A DNA stretch of 64,000 nt from Gleimia europaea. GTDB lineage: Bacteria > Actinomycetota > Actinomycetes > Actinomycetales > Actinomycetaceae. Positions 38,879 to 48,733 of the stretch are shown in pieces (the first letter of the stretch is position 1; the number at the start of each line of letters is the position of its first letter). The position numbers and the translations under genes are program-made. The notes under the pieces were generated by a model that did no database searches, was not told the DNA's origin, and saw only the letters and a program-made list of their open reading frames with translations. The DNA lies in the NCBI GenBank assembly GCA_002871995.1, contig PNHW01000001.1, forward strand, positions 769,517-833,516, given 5' to 3'.

Positions 38879-41365
38879 CTACGCCTGCTTGCGGCGAAGC
38901 GCTAGCATCGTGCCACCTGCGAACAGAAGGGCAAGTGCGCCAGCAGCCGTGCCAAGCACGGAGACACCGGTCTTAGCCAGTGGTTTGCTTACACCCGTGT
39001 TGCACTTGTCGTTCATCATTGCGGTCCAAGACCATTCGGTCTTAGCGTTTGGTGCGAACGTGAATCCGTCCACCGGCTCGGCCTTGACGATGATCGTCTT
39101 GCCGTAGGGGTAGACGAACTTGCCCTCGGCGTTGGCCTTGAGTTCCTTGCCGTCCACGGTGACCGTGTACTTCACGCCCTCCATGTCCTTAACCGTTGCG
39201 TAAGGCTTTACCGTGCACGAGGCCGGATCAGAGGCAGACGGATTGATGAACTCCGGCGCAGCTGGGGTCACAACCATGCCCTCACCGGGCTCTTCACCAG
39301 CCGGACCACAGTCTACCGTGAGGGTCAGGCCAGAGGCTTGCGAGATGAGTTCCGGCGCGTCAGCGCTCTGCTCATCGGCGGTGCCGGCCTTAACCGTTAG
39401 CGGCAGGTTCACGGTTCCCGAGCGGTCCTCGCAAACCCCCGTGACGCTGAACTCAATCGGAGCGTCCGTGTAGCCAACGCCGTCAGCAGTTACGATTGCG
39501 TTTGCGTTCGCTGCATTTGCGTCTTCCAGCGTGTTGTTGACCGCGCCGGTTGCCACGTTCTTGCCATCAACATAAAGCGTGACGTTCTTCGGCGCTGCTT
39601 CGCCCGGTCCGGAGAACGAGAGACCGCGTAGTGCCAGCGTGCCGGAGACAACCGGCTTGCCGTCTACACTCTCTTCACTCTGAGTTAGCGTGGCGCCAAC
39701 GGAGGAAACTGCTGCGCGAGGAGCAACCTTCGGGTTATCTTCTAGGTACTTTTGGATCCACTCGCGGTCCAAACCATCCGGGATGGTCGTAAGCGTGGCC
39801 TTGATCGAGTCTTCTTTAAGGACGTCAAATGAGTCGCCACCAGCAAGGAGGAAGGTTACCGAACCTACCGAGTAGGTAGCCTGCGGATCAATCGGCTGGC
39901 CATCGAGCAGGATCGAAGTAATACGATCGCCCATCGGGCGAGCTGGATCGTACGTGTACTTCACGTTCTCAGACAGGCCGAGCTTCAGCATGGGACGCGT
40001 GGAGTTTTCGCCAATTTCCTTCCACTGCTGTTCAAGCAGCGTCTTGAACTGTGCTCCGGTCATCTCAACGTAGCCAACTTCGTTGGAGAACGGCGCTACC
40101 GCAAAAACGTCGCCAACGGTGAGCTTGCCGTCCTTTGGAACGAGGTCTGCGCGCAGGCCACCAGCGTTGATGATGCCAATGTCGATCGGCTTGCCATCAA
40201 GCTTGGTGAAGGAACCCTTCATCGCGTCAGCAACAAGGCTACCCAGGGTGGATTCGGTACCACGGTTTTCACCGGATGCCTGCTTGCCGCGGTAGAAAGC
40301 GCTGTCGGTTTCTAAAACGACCTTCTCCTTGGCTTCTTTAGCCTTGGTTACGGCCTCGTCTACAACGCCCTTCACGTCGGCGTCTTCGCCACAAGCTACA
40401 ACGTCGGCTGCGGGGATCTGGACAGCCTTGGCTTCTACGATCTTCTTCTCGACCTTGTTGTACTTCACCTCAACGTTTGCGAGGTTGTCCGTGAAGCTAC
40501 CCGACGCAGTGGTAGCAACGATCGGCTTACCGTCCTTGTTCGTAAGAGCGTTATCGCCAGAGAAGTAGTACGGCTTGTGCGTATCGCCACCCATGAGGAT
40601 GTCAACATCACTGGAGAGGCGCGGGGCGGAGATCAGAACGTCGTTGTCGTACAGTGCAACGACGATGTCGGCCTCACCGTTCCCCTCTTGACCGTCCTTG
40701 AGGATTGCGGCGTACTTGTTTACTGTCTCAGCTGCCGGCAGGAAGTTAACTTCGTCAAAAGTGCCGGGTGCTACCTTAGTGGGCGCATCCTCTTCAATGG
40801 CGGCGATGAAGCCTACCTTCACACCAGAGGGAGACTCCCAGATCTTGAACGGATCAAACAGGGTTTCACCGGTGGCCTTGGAAACAATGTTGGCGGCCAG
40901 GTAGGGGAACCCGATCTTGATGTATCCGCCTTCACCGTTCACGCGCTTCATGAGCACGTCGAGGCCCTTATCGAACTCGTGGTTACCAATCGCTGAAGCG
41001 AAAACGGCCGAATGGTTCAGTGCTGCAATGGTTGGGTTGTCGTCTTGCGAGCCCGAAGTGAACGGGGAAGCACCGATGTTGTCGCCAAGAAGGGTGAACA
41101 CAGAGTTCTCGTTCTTGGCTTTCTCGTTCTTCACGTAGCAGGCGGTGGAAGCCAGACCGGCCTCGGTCACCTTGCGCTTGTATTCCGACTTTTCAATGTG
41201 ACCGTGGATGTCGGTCATATTGAAAAGGTTCATTGTGACAACGTCACCTTCCGCGCCACTTCCGGATTCGCTGACGGGATCCTCAGCAAATGCGGCGAGT
41301 GGAGAGACAACTAGTGCGGCGGTTGCGATTGCGCCTGCGACTAGGGTCTTCACAGATCTCCTCAT
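38879..41365 (-). CDS. cell-wall-anchored 5'-nucleotidase / metallophosphoesterase
   Basis: 828 residues. A signal peptide (RRSVKTLVAGAIATAALVV, cleavage near AFA) is followed by the calcineurin-like phosphatase domain (TDIHGHIEKSEY near 51, GDNIGAS, GNHEFDKG near 125). The 5'-nucleotidase C-terminal domain runs ~345-530 (NRGTESTLGSLVADAMKGSF, INAGGLRADL). Then come ~250 residues of Ig-like wall-spanning sequence, and finally LAKTG, a hydrophobic helix and RRKQA. It should release nucleosides and phosphate outside the cell; in Staphylococcus a related anchored enzyme makes adenosine. The start is ATG 41365 after AAGGAG. Confidence 0.9.
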   Translation of the reverse strand: MRRSVKTLVAGAIATAALVVSPLAAFAEDPVSESGSGAEGDVVTMNLFNMTDIHGHIEKSEYKRKVTEAGLASTACYVKNEKAKNENSVFTLLGDNIGASPFTSGSQDDNPTIAALNHSAVFASAIGNHEFDKGLDVLMKRVNGEGGYIKIGFPYLAANIVSKATGETLFDPFKIWESPSGVKVGFIAAIEEDAPTKVAPGTFDEVNFLPAAETVNKYAAILKDGQEGNGEADIVVALYDNDVLISAPRLSSDVDILMGGDTHKPYYFSGDNALTNKDGKPIVATTASGSFTDNLANVEVKYNKVEKKIVEAKAVQIPAADVVACGEDADVKGVVDEAVTKAKEAKEKVVLETDSAFYRGKQASGENRGTESTLGSLVADAMKGSFTKLDGKPIDIGIINAGGLRADLVPKDGKLTVGDVFAVAPFSNEVGYVEMTGAQFKTLLEQQWKEIGENSTRPMLKLGLSENVKYTYDPARPMGDRITSILLDGQPIDPQATYSVGSVTFLLAGGDSFDVLKEDSIKATLTTIPDGLDREWIQKYLEDNPKVAPRAAVSSVGATLTQSEESVDGKPVVSGTLALRGLSFSGPGEAAPKNVTLYVDGKNVATGAVNNTLEDANAANANAIVTADGVGYTDAPIEFSVTGVCEDRSGTVNLPLTVKAGTADEQSADAPELISQASGLTLTVDCGPAGEEPGEGMVVTPAAPEFINPSASDPASCTVKPYATVKDMEGVKYTVTVDGKELKANAEGKFVYPYGKTIIVKAEPVDGFTFAPNAKTEWSWTAMMNDKCNTGVSKPLAKTGVSVLGTAAGALALLFAGGTMLALRRKQA

Positions 41366-41494
41366 TAAAACTTCTCCTTTTGGGATGAAACGCAAAATCG
41401 TTGCACTTCATTTTAAGGGGCAGAGGAAACCGCTGTACAGAAAACAAAAGTTTGGACGCGCAAACTTCGTTGCTCGTTTACTGTGGTGAAACAC

Positions 41495-42430
41495 TTATGA
41501 AACGGGTGGGACTTCAAAACCCCAGCTTGAGGGCGCGCAACCTTCTTCGGGAAGGCGAAGCATTGCCTCTTGCATGGCCTCAGCAACAAGCTCGCCGCTC
41601 TCGGTAAACACGCGCACATGTCCCGTGGCACGCGCGCCGTTTGCGGACGGGGATTCTTGGTCGTAAAGCAGCCACTGGTTGATGTCGAAATCTTGGTGGA
41701 ACCACATTGCGTGGTCGAGGCTGGCTAGCGCGAGGCCGGGAGTGAGCCACGATAGGCCGTGGGTGCGCAGTGCGGGTTCCATCATGACTTGGTCTATAAC
41801 GTAGGCCAGCAGAGCGCGCGAGATCAGGGGAGTGGTACCAGTTATTTCGGCGCGCGGTTTCATCCAGAGCTGTTGGCAGCGGCTCTTGTTGGGCGAGGCG
41901 TTGATATACAGGTTCTCTTGGACGTGTCGCACGTCAAACGCGGCGGTTTTACCCAGGAACTTGCCAACCGGGTGGTTAAGGGAGCGGAAGTATTCGAGGG
42001 CGGAGATAAGCTCTTCCGGGCCGGGAACATCCGGGATTTGCGAGGAGTGTTCAACGCCGGATTGGCGTAGCTGAAAACTGGCCATGAGGGTGAGCAGGTC
42101 GCGCCCGTCTTGCGTGGCGCTCACCTGCCTGGAGGTGAATGAGCGTCCGTCATGGGTGCGCGCCACATCGAAACTGATCGGGCAGGCTGGATCGCCGCCG
42201 CGCAGGAAGTACGCGTGTAGTGAGTGGGGTGGTCGCTCGTTGTTATCTTCGATTGTTGCGGCCGCGGCCAGCAGGGCCTGGGAGAGCACTTGCCCGCCGT
42301 ACACTCGATTCATCTGCGGCAGTGAATCAGCTTCGAAGCGATCTTTATCGCCGCCGCGTAGCTGTAGAACTCGCAGAACGGAGGCGAGGGGTTCGCTGGT
42401 GATAGTGGGAACGCCAATCGGAGCAGTCAT
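41495..42430 (-). CDS. tesB: acyl-CoA thioesterase II TesB-like
   Basis: 311 residues forming a double hotdog fold: N-terminal VYGGQVLSQALLAAAATI and LHAYFLRGGDP, C-terminal half with SWLTPGLALASLDHAMWFHQ. The hotdog Asp of the second half appears in LASLDHAMW. Hydrolyses acyl-CoAs. ATG 42430 gives the conserved N-terminus; the frame is open 21 codons further but without support. Confidence 0.9.
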   Translation of the reverse strand: MTAPIGVPTITSEPLASVLRVLQLRGGDKDRFEADSLPQMNRVYGGQVLSQALLAAAATIEDNNERPPHSLHAYFLRGGDPACPISFDVARTHDGRSFTSRQVSATQDGRDLLTLMASFQLRQSGVEHSSQIPDVPGPEELISALEYFRSLNHPVGKFLGKTAAFDVRHVQENLYINASPNKSRCQQLWMKPRAEITGTTPLISRALLAYVIDQVMMEPALRTHGLSWLTPGLALASLDHAMWFHQDFDINQWLLYDQESPSANGARATGHVRVFTESGELVAEAMQEAMLRLPEEGCAPSSWGFEVPPVS

Positions 42431-42548
42431 AGCCCTTATTCTCCCGTGAATCGACGCGGTCTGCACGCCGGCTGGTACTTTTGCCACTTCCAATTTGTAA
42501 TCTGAGACACTATCATGTGAGTCGGGTTACATGTGTGGAGGAGTGAAA

Positions 42549-42797
42549 GTGACGATTGCAGAGAAACTCGTTGAAGGGCTCGGGGGCGCTCAAAATATTG
42601 AGGACCTTGAGTCTTGCATCGTGCGTATCCGCGCCATCGTTTCGGAGCCGGCACTTGTTAGTGAAGCCGTCATTCGTGAGACCAGCCCGATTGGCGTTGT
42701 GTCGTCGGGCCGCTACGTGCAGATTATTGTGGGACCGTCTTCTGATGTCCTCGTGGCTGAAATGAACGAGACCATTAAAGCAACAGTGTTTTGCTAG
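42549..42797 (+). CDS. stand-alone PTS EIIB-like domain (degenerate)
   Basis: 82 residues covering only a glucose-type EIIB domain: EKLVEGLGGAQNIEDLESCIVRIR with the candidate phospho-Cys in ESC, and GRYVQIIVGPSSDVLVAEM. In true EIIB the motif is usually CxTRLR; here it is CIVRIR, so phosphorylation may be altered. No EIIC permease is nearby. It starts at GTG 42549 after GGAGGAG, and malQ begins 107 bp downstream in the same direction. It may act as a regulator or as a mobile phospho-carrier. Confidence 0.75.
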   Translation: MTIAEKLVEGLGGAQNIEDLESCIVRIRAIVSEPALVSEAVIRETSPIGVVSSGRYVQIIVGPSSDVLVAEMNETIKATVFC

Positions 42798-42904
42798 ACG
42801 TTTCGCACACTTACCTTCCCGAGGGGAGTAGGTGCGCAATAATTTTGGGCCTGAGCGTTATCAGACTAAAATTGGTGTGATACCCACCGCACCGGGAGTT
42901 TTCA

Positions 42905-45052
42905 ATGACGCAGCTTTCATTCGATGTAGCCAATATGGGCCGTTTGCAGCACCTTGCTCAGCTAAATGGCGTATCTACTAGTTTTTGGGATTGGCACGGC
43001 AACCTGCTGGATGTGAGTGCAGAAACGTTGATTACAACGTTGCAGGTGCTGGGCGTGGGCATATCGGACGCTCCGGATGCGACTGAGTTGGATCGCTGCA
43101 TTGCGGGTTTTGAAGATGACAAGTGGCTGACGGTTTTGCCACCCACTACCGTGCTGCGCGGCGGAAATTATGGCGAGCTACTGGTGCACGTTCCCGATGG
43201 GGAGAGCGTAAGTGTTTCGGTGGCATTTGAGGACGGCTCGGTGCGTGAGCTTCGCCAGGTGGACAACTGGGATCCTCCTCGTGAAGTGAATGGAGCTATG
43301 CGGGGCCGGGCAGCGTTTGCTTTGGAGACGGATTTTCCACTGGGTTATCACAAGCTTTACGCGCATTTAGGCAGTGGTGAAGAGGTCGAATCTCACCTCA
43401 TTGTGGTTCCGAGCGCGCTCAATCTGGATGAGAAGCTCGCGGGTAAGAAGTGGGGCATTTCTAGCCAGCTGTACTCGGTTCGAGCTAACGATAGTTGGGG
43501 CATGGGTGATGCTCGGGTTCTGGCGGCAATGAACCGCACGTTTGCGCAGATTGGCGCGGATTTCCATTTGATCAACCCGTTGCACGCGTCGGCTCCGGTG
43601 GTGCCGATTGAGGCCTCCCCGTATCTGCCGGTTACTCGCCAGTTCATTTCCCCTCTTTACATTGCACCGCGCCTGGTTGCTGAGTATGCGGATCTTACCG
43701 ATACCGCGAAGGCGTATGTGGAGGAGCTCAACGAGGCCTCGCGCACGGAAGATTCGGACCACATTGGTCTGATTGATCGGGACTCGTCATGGTCGGCAAA
43801 GGTCCGGGCGCTGTGGGAGATTTTCACGATTGGGCGCAGCGCGCAGCGTGAAGCCGAGTTCAATAGTTTCATTGCTGAGGGCGGTCCGGCGCTGTACAAG
43901 TTTGCCGTGTGGTGTGCGCTGGTGGAGCGTTACGGGCTGCATTTGCCCGAAAAGTACGCGGATTCAGATTCTCTTGCGGTTGCCGCGTATGCGGAGGCGA
44001 ACAACAAGCAGGTGCGCTTCCACATGTGGATGCAGTGGATTGCTCGAAATCAGCTGGATAATGCGCAGGAGGTCGCTCTTGGCGATGGCATGAGTGTTGG
44101 CATCATGTCGGACCTCGCGGTTGGCGTGCACCCGTATGGGTCCGAAACCTGGTCGCAGCCCGAATTGTTTGCGCGCGGCATGACGGTTGGTGCGCCGCCG
44201 GATATGTATTCCCAACTGGGCCAGGATTGGTCACAGCCACCGTGGAATCCGCGATCGCTTGCGCAGGCTGGTTATGAGCCGCTGCGCCTGATGATTCGCG
44301 CGGCCGCGCGGTTCTCTGGCGCGATCCGTATCGACCACATTTTGGGCCTGTTCCGCCTGTGGTGGATTCCTAACGGTAAGACCGCGAATTTTGGCACGTA
44401 CGTGAATTACGATCATGAAGCGATGGTTGGCGTCCTCCTGCTGGAGGCCTACCGGAATAACTCGATCGTGATTGGAGAGGACCTGGGCACGGTCGAACCG
44501 TGGGTTCGTGGGTACTTGAATGATCGCGGAGTGCTCGGCACGTCAATCCTGTGGTTTGAGCGTGAGGATGACGGTTCGCCGCGGCGTCCGGAGAACTATC
44601 GCCGCGACGTTCTCGCTGCTGTAAACACGCATGATCTTCCGCCAACGGCAGGATATTTGGAGGGTATCCAAACGTCGATCCGCGAGGAGCTTGGACTTCT
44701 TGTGGAGCCGGTGGAAGTGGTGCGTGCAGCTGATAGTGCGGAGCTGGAAATGTTCACCTCACGCATGATCGAGTACGGCCTGTTGGATGAGGAGCGCCGC
44801 TACGACGAACAGCCCCTGATCGACGCGTTGCACCGCTATATTGCTATGACGCCCTCACGCCTGCTGGTGGTGTCTTTGGTTGATATTGTGCGCGAGCGCC
44901 GCCCGCAGAACTTCCCGGGCACGAGCACGCAGTATCCGAACTGGCAGATTCCGCTGGGCGATGAGAGCGGCCGGGAGATCCTGGTGGAGCAACTAACGCC
45001 CGCCGCGCTGGCGCGGTTCGCGGATGTAATGAATGAGGCCGTCCATAGCTGA
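42905..45052 (+). CDS. malQ: 4-alpha-glucanotransferase MalQ (amylomaltase)
   Basis: GH77 enzyme that disproportionates maltodextrins and frees glucose. 715 residues, the long actinobacterial type with an N-terminal ~150-residue beta-rich region. Motifs are IRIDHILGLFRLWW (Asp near 475), IGEDLGTVEPWV (Glu near 525) and NTHDLPPTAGY (Asp near 574). It links maltose breakdown to the glucan enzymes at the window's left end. Confidence 0.95.
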   Translation: MTQLSFDVANMGRLQHLAQLNGVSTSFWDWHGNLLDVSAETLITTLQVLGVGISDAPDATELDRCIAGFEDDKWLTVLPPTTVLRGGNYGELLVHVPDGESVSVSVAFEDGSVRELRQVDNWDPPREVNGAMRGRAAFALETDFPLGYHKLYAHLGSGEEVESHLIVVPSALNLDEKLAGKKWGISSQLYSVRANDSWGMGDARVLAAMNRTFAQIGADFHLINPLHASAPVVPIEASPYLPVTRQFISPLYIAPRLVAEYADLTDTAKAYVEELNEASRTEDSDHIGLIDRDSSWSAKVRALWEIFTIGRSAQREAEFNSFIAEGGPALYKFAVWCALVERYGLHLPEKYADSDSLAVAAYAEANNKQVRFHMWMQWIARNQLDNAQEVALGDGMSVGIMSDLAVGVHPYGSETWSQPELFARGMTVGAPPDMYSQLGQDWSQPPWNPRSLAQAGYEPLRLMIRAAARFSGAIRIDHILGLFRLWWIPNGKTANFGTYVNYDHEAMVGVLLLEAYRNNSIVIGEDLGTVEPWVRGYLNDRGVLGTSILWFEREDDGSPRRPENYRRDVLAAVNTHDLPPTAGYLEGIQTSIREELGLLVEPVEVVRAADSAELEMFTSRMIEYGLLDEERRYDEQPLIDALHRYIAMTPSRLLVVSLVDIVRERRPQNFPGTSTQYPNWQIPLGDESGREILVEQLTPAALARFADVMNEAVHS

Positions 45053-45070
45053 GTTTGATTAGTTTCTGAA

Positions 45071-45105
45071 TTGTTTGATCCCACGCAACGCGTGGGATCA
45101 AACAA
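45071..45105 (+). terminator. terminator of malQ
   Basis: Perfect 16-bp stem (45071-45086 with 45090-45105; arm TTGTTTGATCCCACGC) with a 3-nt loop, 18 bp after the malQ stop. Confidence 0.8.
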
Positions 45106-45158
45106 TTTGCCAGAGCCTAAAGCGGGCCTCGGGTCGCTTTAGTCGCGGTTAGTTGCCG

Positions 45159-45620
45159 CTATCCGCTCTTGACGGTGTAAAGGTGATCCTCCCGGGCGAT
45201 ACTGTTGCCGGGTGAGGTGTGCATGGTCAGCATTTCTGCGGGCAGATCGCATGCGATGACGGATACGGAGGTGGACAGGCCGGCTTCTTTCGCAACGGCG
45301 GAGTCCCACCTGACAATGGCTTCACCCTTGTGCACGGTATCGCCCTCGGCTCTTAGAACTTCGAAGCCTTTGCCGCGCAACTTGACGGTGTCGATGCCAA
45401 GGTGCACGAGGATTCCAATGCCGGAGGGGCAAAACACGATGAAGGCGTGCGGGTGGACTTTGAGCAGCTTGCCATCAGTGGGGCAGACCACGTCGTGCCA
45501 GCGTTCTTCCACCGGAGCTACGGCTATTCCTGATCCAACGATGCCCTGGGCGAGGACGGGATCATCAACGTCCTCGAGTGCGATTATGGTTCCGCTTAGG
45601 GGCGAGCAGACTTCCAGCAT
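45159..45620 (-). CDS. PTS glucose-type EIIA domain protein
   Basis: 153 residues homologous to EIIA-Glc (Crr). The core shows SPLSGTIIALEDVDDPVLAQG, the first His in VHPHAFIVF, and the phosphorylated His in GILVHLGIDTVKL. It should take phosphate from HPr and pass it to an EIIB. Its ATG shares one base with the stop of the upstream EIIB gene (TAATG), so the two are coupled. No membrane EIIC is in the window. Confidence 0.9.
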   Translation of the reverse strand: MLEVCSPLSGTIIALEDVDDPVLAQGIVGSGIAVAPVEERWHDVVCPTDGKLLKVHPHAFIVFCPSGIGILVHLGIDTVKLRGKGFEVLRAEGDTVHKGEAIVRWDSAVAKEAGLSTSVSVIACDLPAEMLTMHTSPGNSIAREDHLYTVKSG

Positions 45621-45865
45621 TACGGTAGTTGTCCGATTTCGTCGGCGATTTCGTCTGCTTCTGGGCCCACTACTACCTGGATGACAGTACCAACTTTGAC
45701 GACTCCGAAAGCACCCGCAGATTTAAGGGCGTCATCGTCTACCAGGGCGCGGTCGCGAACCTGTACGCGTAGGCGCGTGATGCAGGCTTCGAAAAATTCG
45801 ATGTTTTCTTTCCCGCCAAGACCGGCAACGATGGCTTCAGCCTGAGTCGCGTGTTGGTCGCTCAT
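45620..45865 (-). CDS. PTS glucose-type EIIB domain protein
   Basis: 81 residues from ATG 45865, 5 nt after AGGAG. AGLGGKENIEFFEACITRLR carries the canonical phospho-Cys motif CITRLR, and VGTVIQVVVGPEADEIADEI completes the small EIIB fold. It precedes and overlaps the EIIA gene. The permease EIIC must be elsewhere if the pair is used for transport. Confidence 0.9.
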   Translation of the reverse strand: MSDQHATQAEAIVAGLGGKENIEFFEACITRLRVQVRDRALVDDDALKSAGAFGVVKVGTVIQVVVGPEADEIADEIGQLP

Positions 45866-45947
45866 TTCCACTCCTATGCTTTGCGTCTCTATTTAGGATA
45901 CTACGCGTCATCTTGCTGGATTGCTCGATTGGCGGGCGTGGCACAAA

Positions 45948-45975
45948 GCGGGCCCGCTCGATCAAGCGGGCCCGC
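45948..45975 (-). terminator. terminator of pepN
   Basis: GCGGGCCCGCT pairs with AGCGGGCCCGC across 6 nt, just downstream of the pepN stop, with TTTG following on the minus strand. Confidence 0.75.
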
Positions 45976-45997
45976 GGTTGTCAGTGTTTACCTGGTG

Positions 45998-48547
45998 TCA
46001 CAGCTGCTGGATAGCTACGGCTCGTTGCGCCTCTGAAATGCTTTCGGAGAGTAGGCGGACGAGGCCGGCGGGCGCATCCTTGTGTTCTTCAAGCCACTGC
46101 TCGCCAATGGCTACGACATCTACATCGTCGAGGCGGCCAGCAAGCGGCGTGGGGAAGCCCAGTGCCATGATGGACTGCGCGGTGTGTGGCGTGTTGGTGT
46201 TCCACACGTCCAGGGCGGTGTCGAAGAACTTCTTGGCGCCAGTGGCAAACAGCTCGGGCTTTGTGGAAGCTCCGGCCCAGTACCCACGGCCTGCGGCTAT
46301 GCGCATGTCGTTGGAAAGGTCGGGGTTGTACATGAAGTTTTCGAACGCGGCGTCCTTGACGGCCTGGTCCGTTTTGGCGGCGCGGGCTTGAGTGGCCTTC
46401 TGCTCGCCGGTCATGGTGGCGTCTTCGGCCAGCATCTGGTCAATCTGGAGGTCCCCAGCAATACCGGCAGTAACGGAGGCGGTAAGGAATGCCCAACGTA
46501 GTTCTACATCTAGGTCAAGTCCCATCAGAGTATCTTCGCTGCTCCGCAGGTGCTCGATCGCTTCGCTCTGCTCTTGCGTTGTTGCGCGCCGGGCAGCGGC
46601 GAAGGCAAGGAGCCTCTGCTGGTCCGAGCCAGACGAGGCTGCGCGCAGAAGTAGCAGCAACCTGCCTGCGACGCGCTCCAAAACCTCGCGGCGCTCCTCG
46701 TTTGACGTGTAGTAGGCAGCTGCGGTGTCCAGTTGACGCAGCCATAGGCCCATAACCGTGATGTCTTGTTCAACGGGTAGGGCAGCCATGACCAGGTCAA
46801 TGAACTTGCGGGCCGGCATTTGCGCGTCGCGAACCATGTCCCAAGCGGAGGCGATAATGATCGACCTCGTCAAGGAATCTTCAAACTTATCGATGTTCGC
46901 GGTTGCGAACCGCAGGGAGTCTTCGTCCATGCGAATCTTCGCGTAAGCGAGGTCGCCATCATTCACCAGGATCAGCGCGGGGCGCTTGATTCCACGGGCG
47001 CTTTCAACGATGGTGCGTTCGCCTGCAACGTCGAGTTCTTCGTGGAACGTGCGTTCAATACGGCCATCCACGAGGTCGTAGCCGGCCACTGCCAGGCGGT
47101 GTGGGCGCAGGGAGGAGCCGGGGGTGAAGGTTTCTTGCACAACGGCAAGTTCGCCCAAGGTGCCGTCCTCGTTCAAGTTGAAATCAGGGCGAAGCAGGGT
47201 GACGCCGGCTTCTTCCAGCCAGACTTTAGACCAGGCTTCAAGGTCACGCCCCGAGGCCGCTTCAAGCTCACCCATGAGGTCGGGCAGGGTGGTGTTTTGC
47301 CAAGCGTGCTTTTCAAAGTATTTGCCGAGAGCGGCAAAGAAGTTGTCACGGCCAACGTAGGACACCAGCTGGCGAAGCACGGCCGCGCCCTTAGCATAGG
47401 TGATGCCGTCGAAGTTTACTTCCACGTCTGCCAGGTCGCGGATGGGAGCGACGATGGGGTGCGTGGTGGGCATTTGGTCTTGTCTCATGCCCCAGTCTTT
47501 GCGGGCCATGAAGCCGATCCACGCGTTCTTCCATTCCTCGGTGCCTTCGGCTAGGCACAGGTGAGACATGAACTCGGCAAAGGACTCGTTGAGCCACAGG
47601 TCGTTCCACCAGCGCATCGTGACCAGGTCGCCAAACCACATGTGGGCAAGCTCGTGCAGGATCGTGTTGGCTAGGCCCTCGAGCTCGGCTGCGGTGGGCT
47701 TAGCGCGGAAGATGTACTGGTCGCGGAAGGTTACGCACCCGGCATTCTCCATTGCGCCCGCGTTGTATTCGGGCACGAAAATCTGGTCGTACTTGCGGAA
47801 CGGGTAGGGGCGGCCATATTCCTTTTCGAAGAAGGCAAAGCCCTTACGGGTTACGTCCATGACCCAGTCGGCATCAAGGTATGACTCAAGGGACTGACGG
47901 CAGTACACGCCGAGGGGGATTTCTCGCCCGTCGGTTGATACAAGCGATCCGGTTTTGCCAACGTACGGGCCGGCAATGATCGCGGTGATGTAGGAGGAGA
48001 TTTGTTCGGTGGGGGTGAAGTCCCACCTCTTCAGCCCGTCCACGTCGTTAGGTACAGGCGTGGGGGAGTTGGAGAACACTACCCAGTCGGCGGGCGTGAT
48101 CACGTGGAAGGTGAACTGTGCCTTCATGTCGGGCTGTTCGAACACGGCAAAAACGCGGCGCGAGTCTGGTACTTCGAACTGGGAGTAGCAGTAGGACTTG
48201 CCATCGGCCGGGTCGGTAAAGCGGTGTAGGCCCTCGCCGGTGTGCATGTAGCGGCATTTGGCTACCACGGTCACGCGGTTGCGGTCTTTTAGGCCGTCCA
48301 GGTGGATACGCGAGTCTTGGAATGCGGCGGTGTCTCTTTGCTCCCCATTTACTTCCAGCGAGTAGACCTCGTCGGCAATCAGGTCCAGGAAGGTTTCAGC
48401 GCCTTCGTGCGCGTCGAAGTCCACCACGGTTTTGGAGGTGAAGGTCTCGTCATTCTCAGCCAGGTTCAGTTCCACGTCGTAGTGGTAGACGGTTGCAATT
48501 TTTGATCTTTCTTCAGCTTCAGCGCGCGTCAGGTTTTGCCCTGGCAT
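45998..48547 (-). CDS. pepN: aminopeptidase N (M1 family) PepN
   Basis: Zinc aminopeptidase, 849 residues from ATG 48547 with AGGAGG 5 nt upstream. The exopeptidase motif GAMEN is near 264, HELAHMW near 296, and the third zinc ligand Glu is in WLNESFAEF. The C-terminal helical ERAP1-like domain fills the last ~350 residues. Cytoplasmic, since no signal peptide is seen. Confidence 0.95.
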   Translation of the reverse strand: MPGQNLTRAEAEERSKIATVYHYDVELNLAENDETFTSKTVVDFDAHEGAETFLDLIADEVYSLEVNGEQRDTAAFQDSRIHLDGLKDRNRVTVVAKCRYMHTGEGLHRFTDPADGKSYCYSQFEVPDSRRVFAVFEQPDMKAQFTFHVITPADWVVFSNSPTPVPNDVDGLKRWDFTPTEQISSYITAIIAGPYVGKTGSLVSTDGREIPLGVYCRQSLESYLDADWVMDVTRKGFAFFEKEYGRPYPFRKYDQIFVPEYNAGAMENAGCVTFRDQYIFRAKPTAAELEGLANTILHELAHMWFGDLVTMRWWNDLWLNESFAEFMSHLCLAEGTEEWKNAWIGFMARKDWGMRQDQMPTTHPIVAPIRDLADVEVNFDGITYAKGAAVLRQLVSYVGRDNFFAALGKYFEKHAWQNTTLPDLMGELEAASGRDLEAWSKVWLEEAGVTLLRPDFNLNEDGTLGELAVVQETFTPGSSLRPHRLAVAGYDLVDGRIERTFHEELDVAGERTIVESARGIKRPALILVNDGDLAYAKIRMDEDSLRFATANIDKFEDSLTRSIIIASAWDMVRDAQMPARKFIDLVMAALPVEQDITVMGLWLRQLDTAAAYYTSNEERREVLERVAGRLLLLLRAASSGSDQQRLLAFAAARRATTQEQSEAIEHLRSSEDTLMGLDLDVELRWAFLTASVTAGIAGDLQIDQMLAEDATMTGEQKATQARAAKTDQAVKDAAFENFMYNPDLSNDMRIAAGRGYWAGASTKPELFATGAKKFFDTALDVWNTNTPHTAQSIMALGFPTPLAGRLDDVDVVAIGEQWLEEHKDAPAGLVRLLSESISEAQRAVAIQQL

Positions 48548-48733
48548 GTTGCCTCCTGTGTCCTGTTGGTTTGCAAAATCTGCGTGATGGATATTTATCA
48601 CGTGTTCTACACAATTCTTACACTTTTTTACAAAATTTGCCCCGCCGAACATGTGTTTAGTGTTCAGCGGGGCAAATTTCGTGAGTTATGCGCGCTCCAT
48701 CTGTGTGAGAATGAGACAGTGGGCGCGGGTCTG

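Noticed and set aside
46820-47554. 244-codon open frame on the plus strand across pepN
   Set aside because: Antisense to the catalytic part of PepN, which has HELAHMW and GAMEN; no ribosome binding site or domain.
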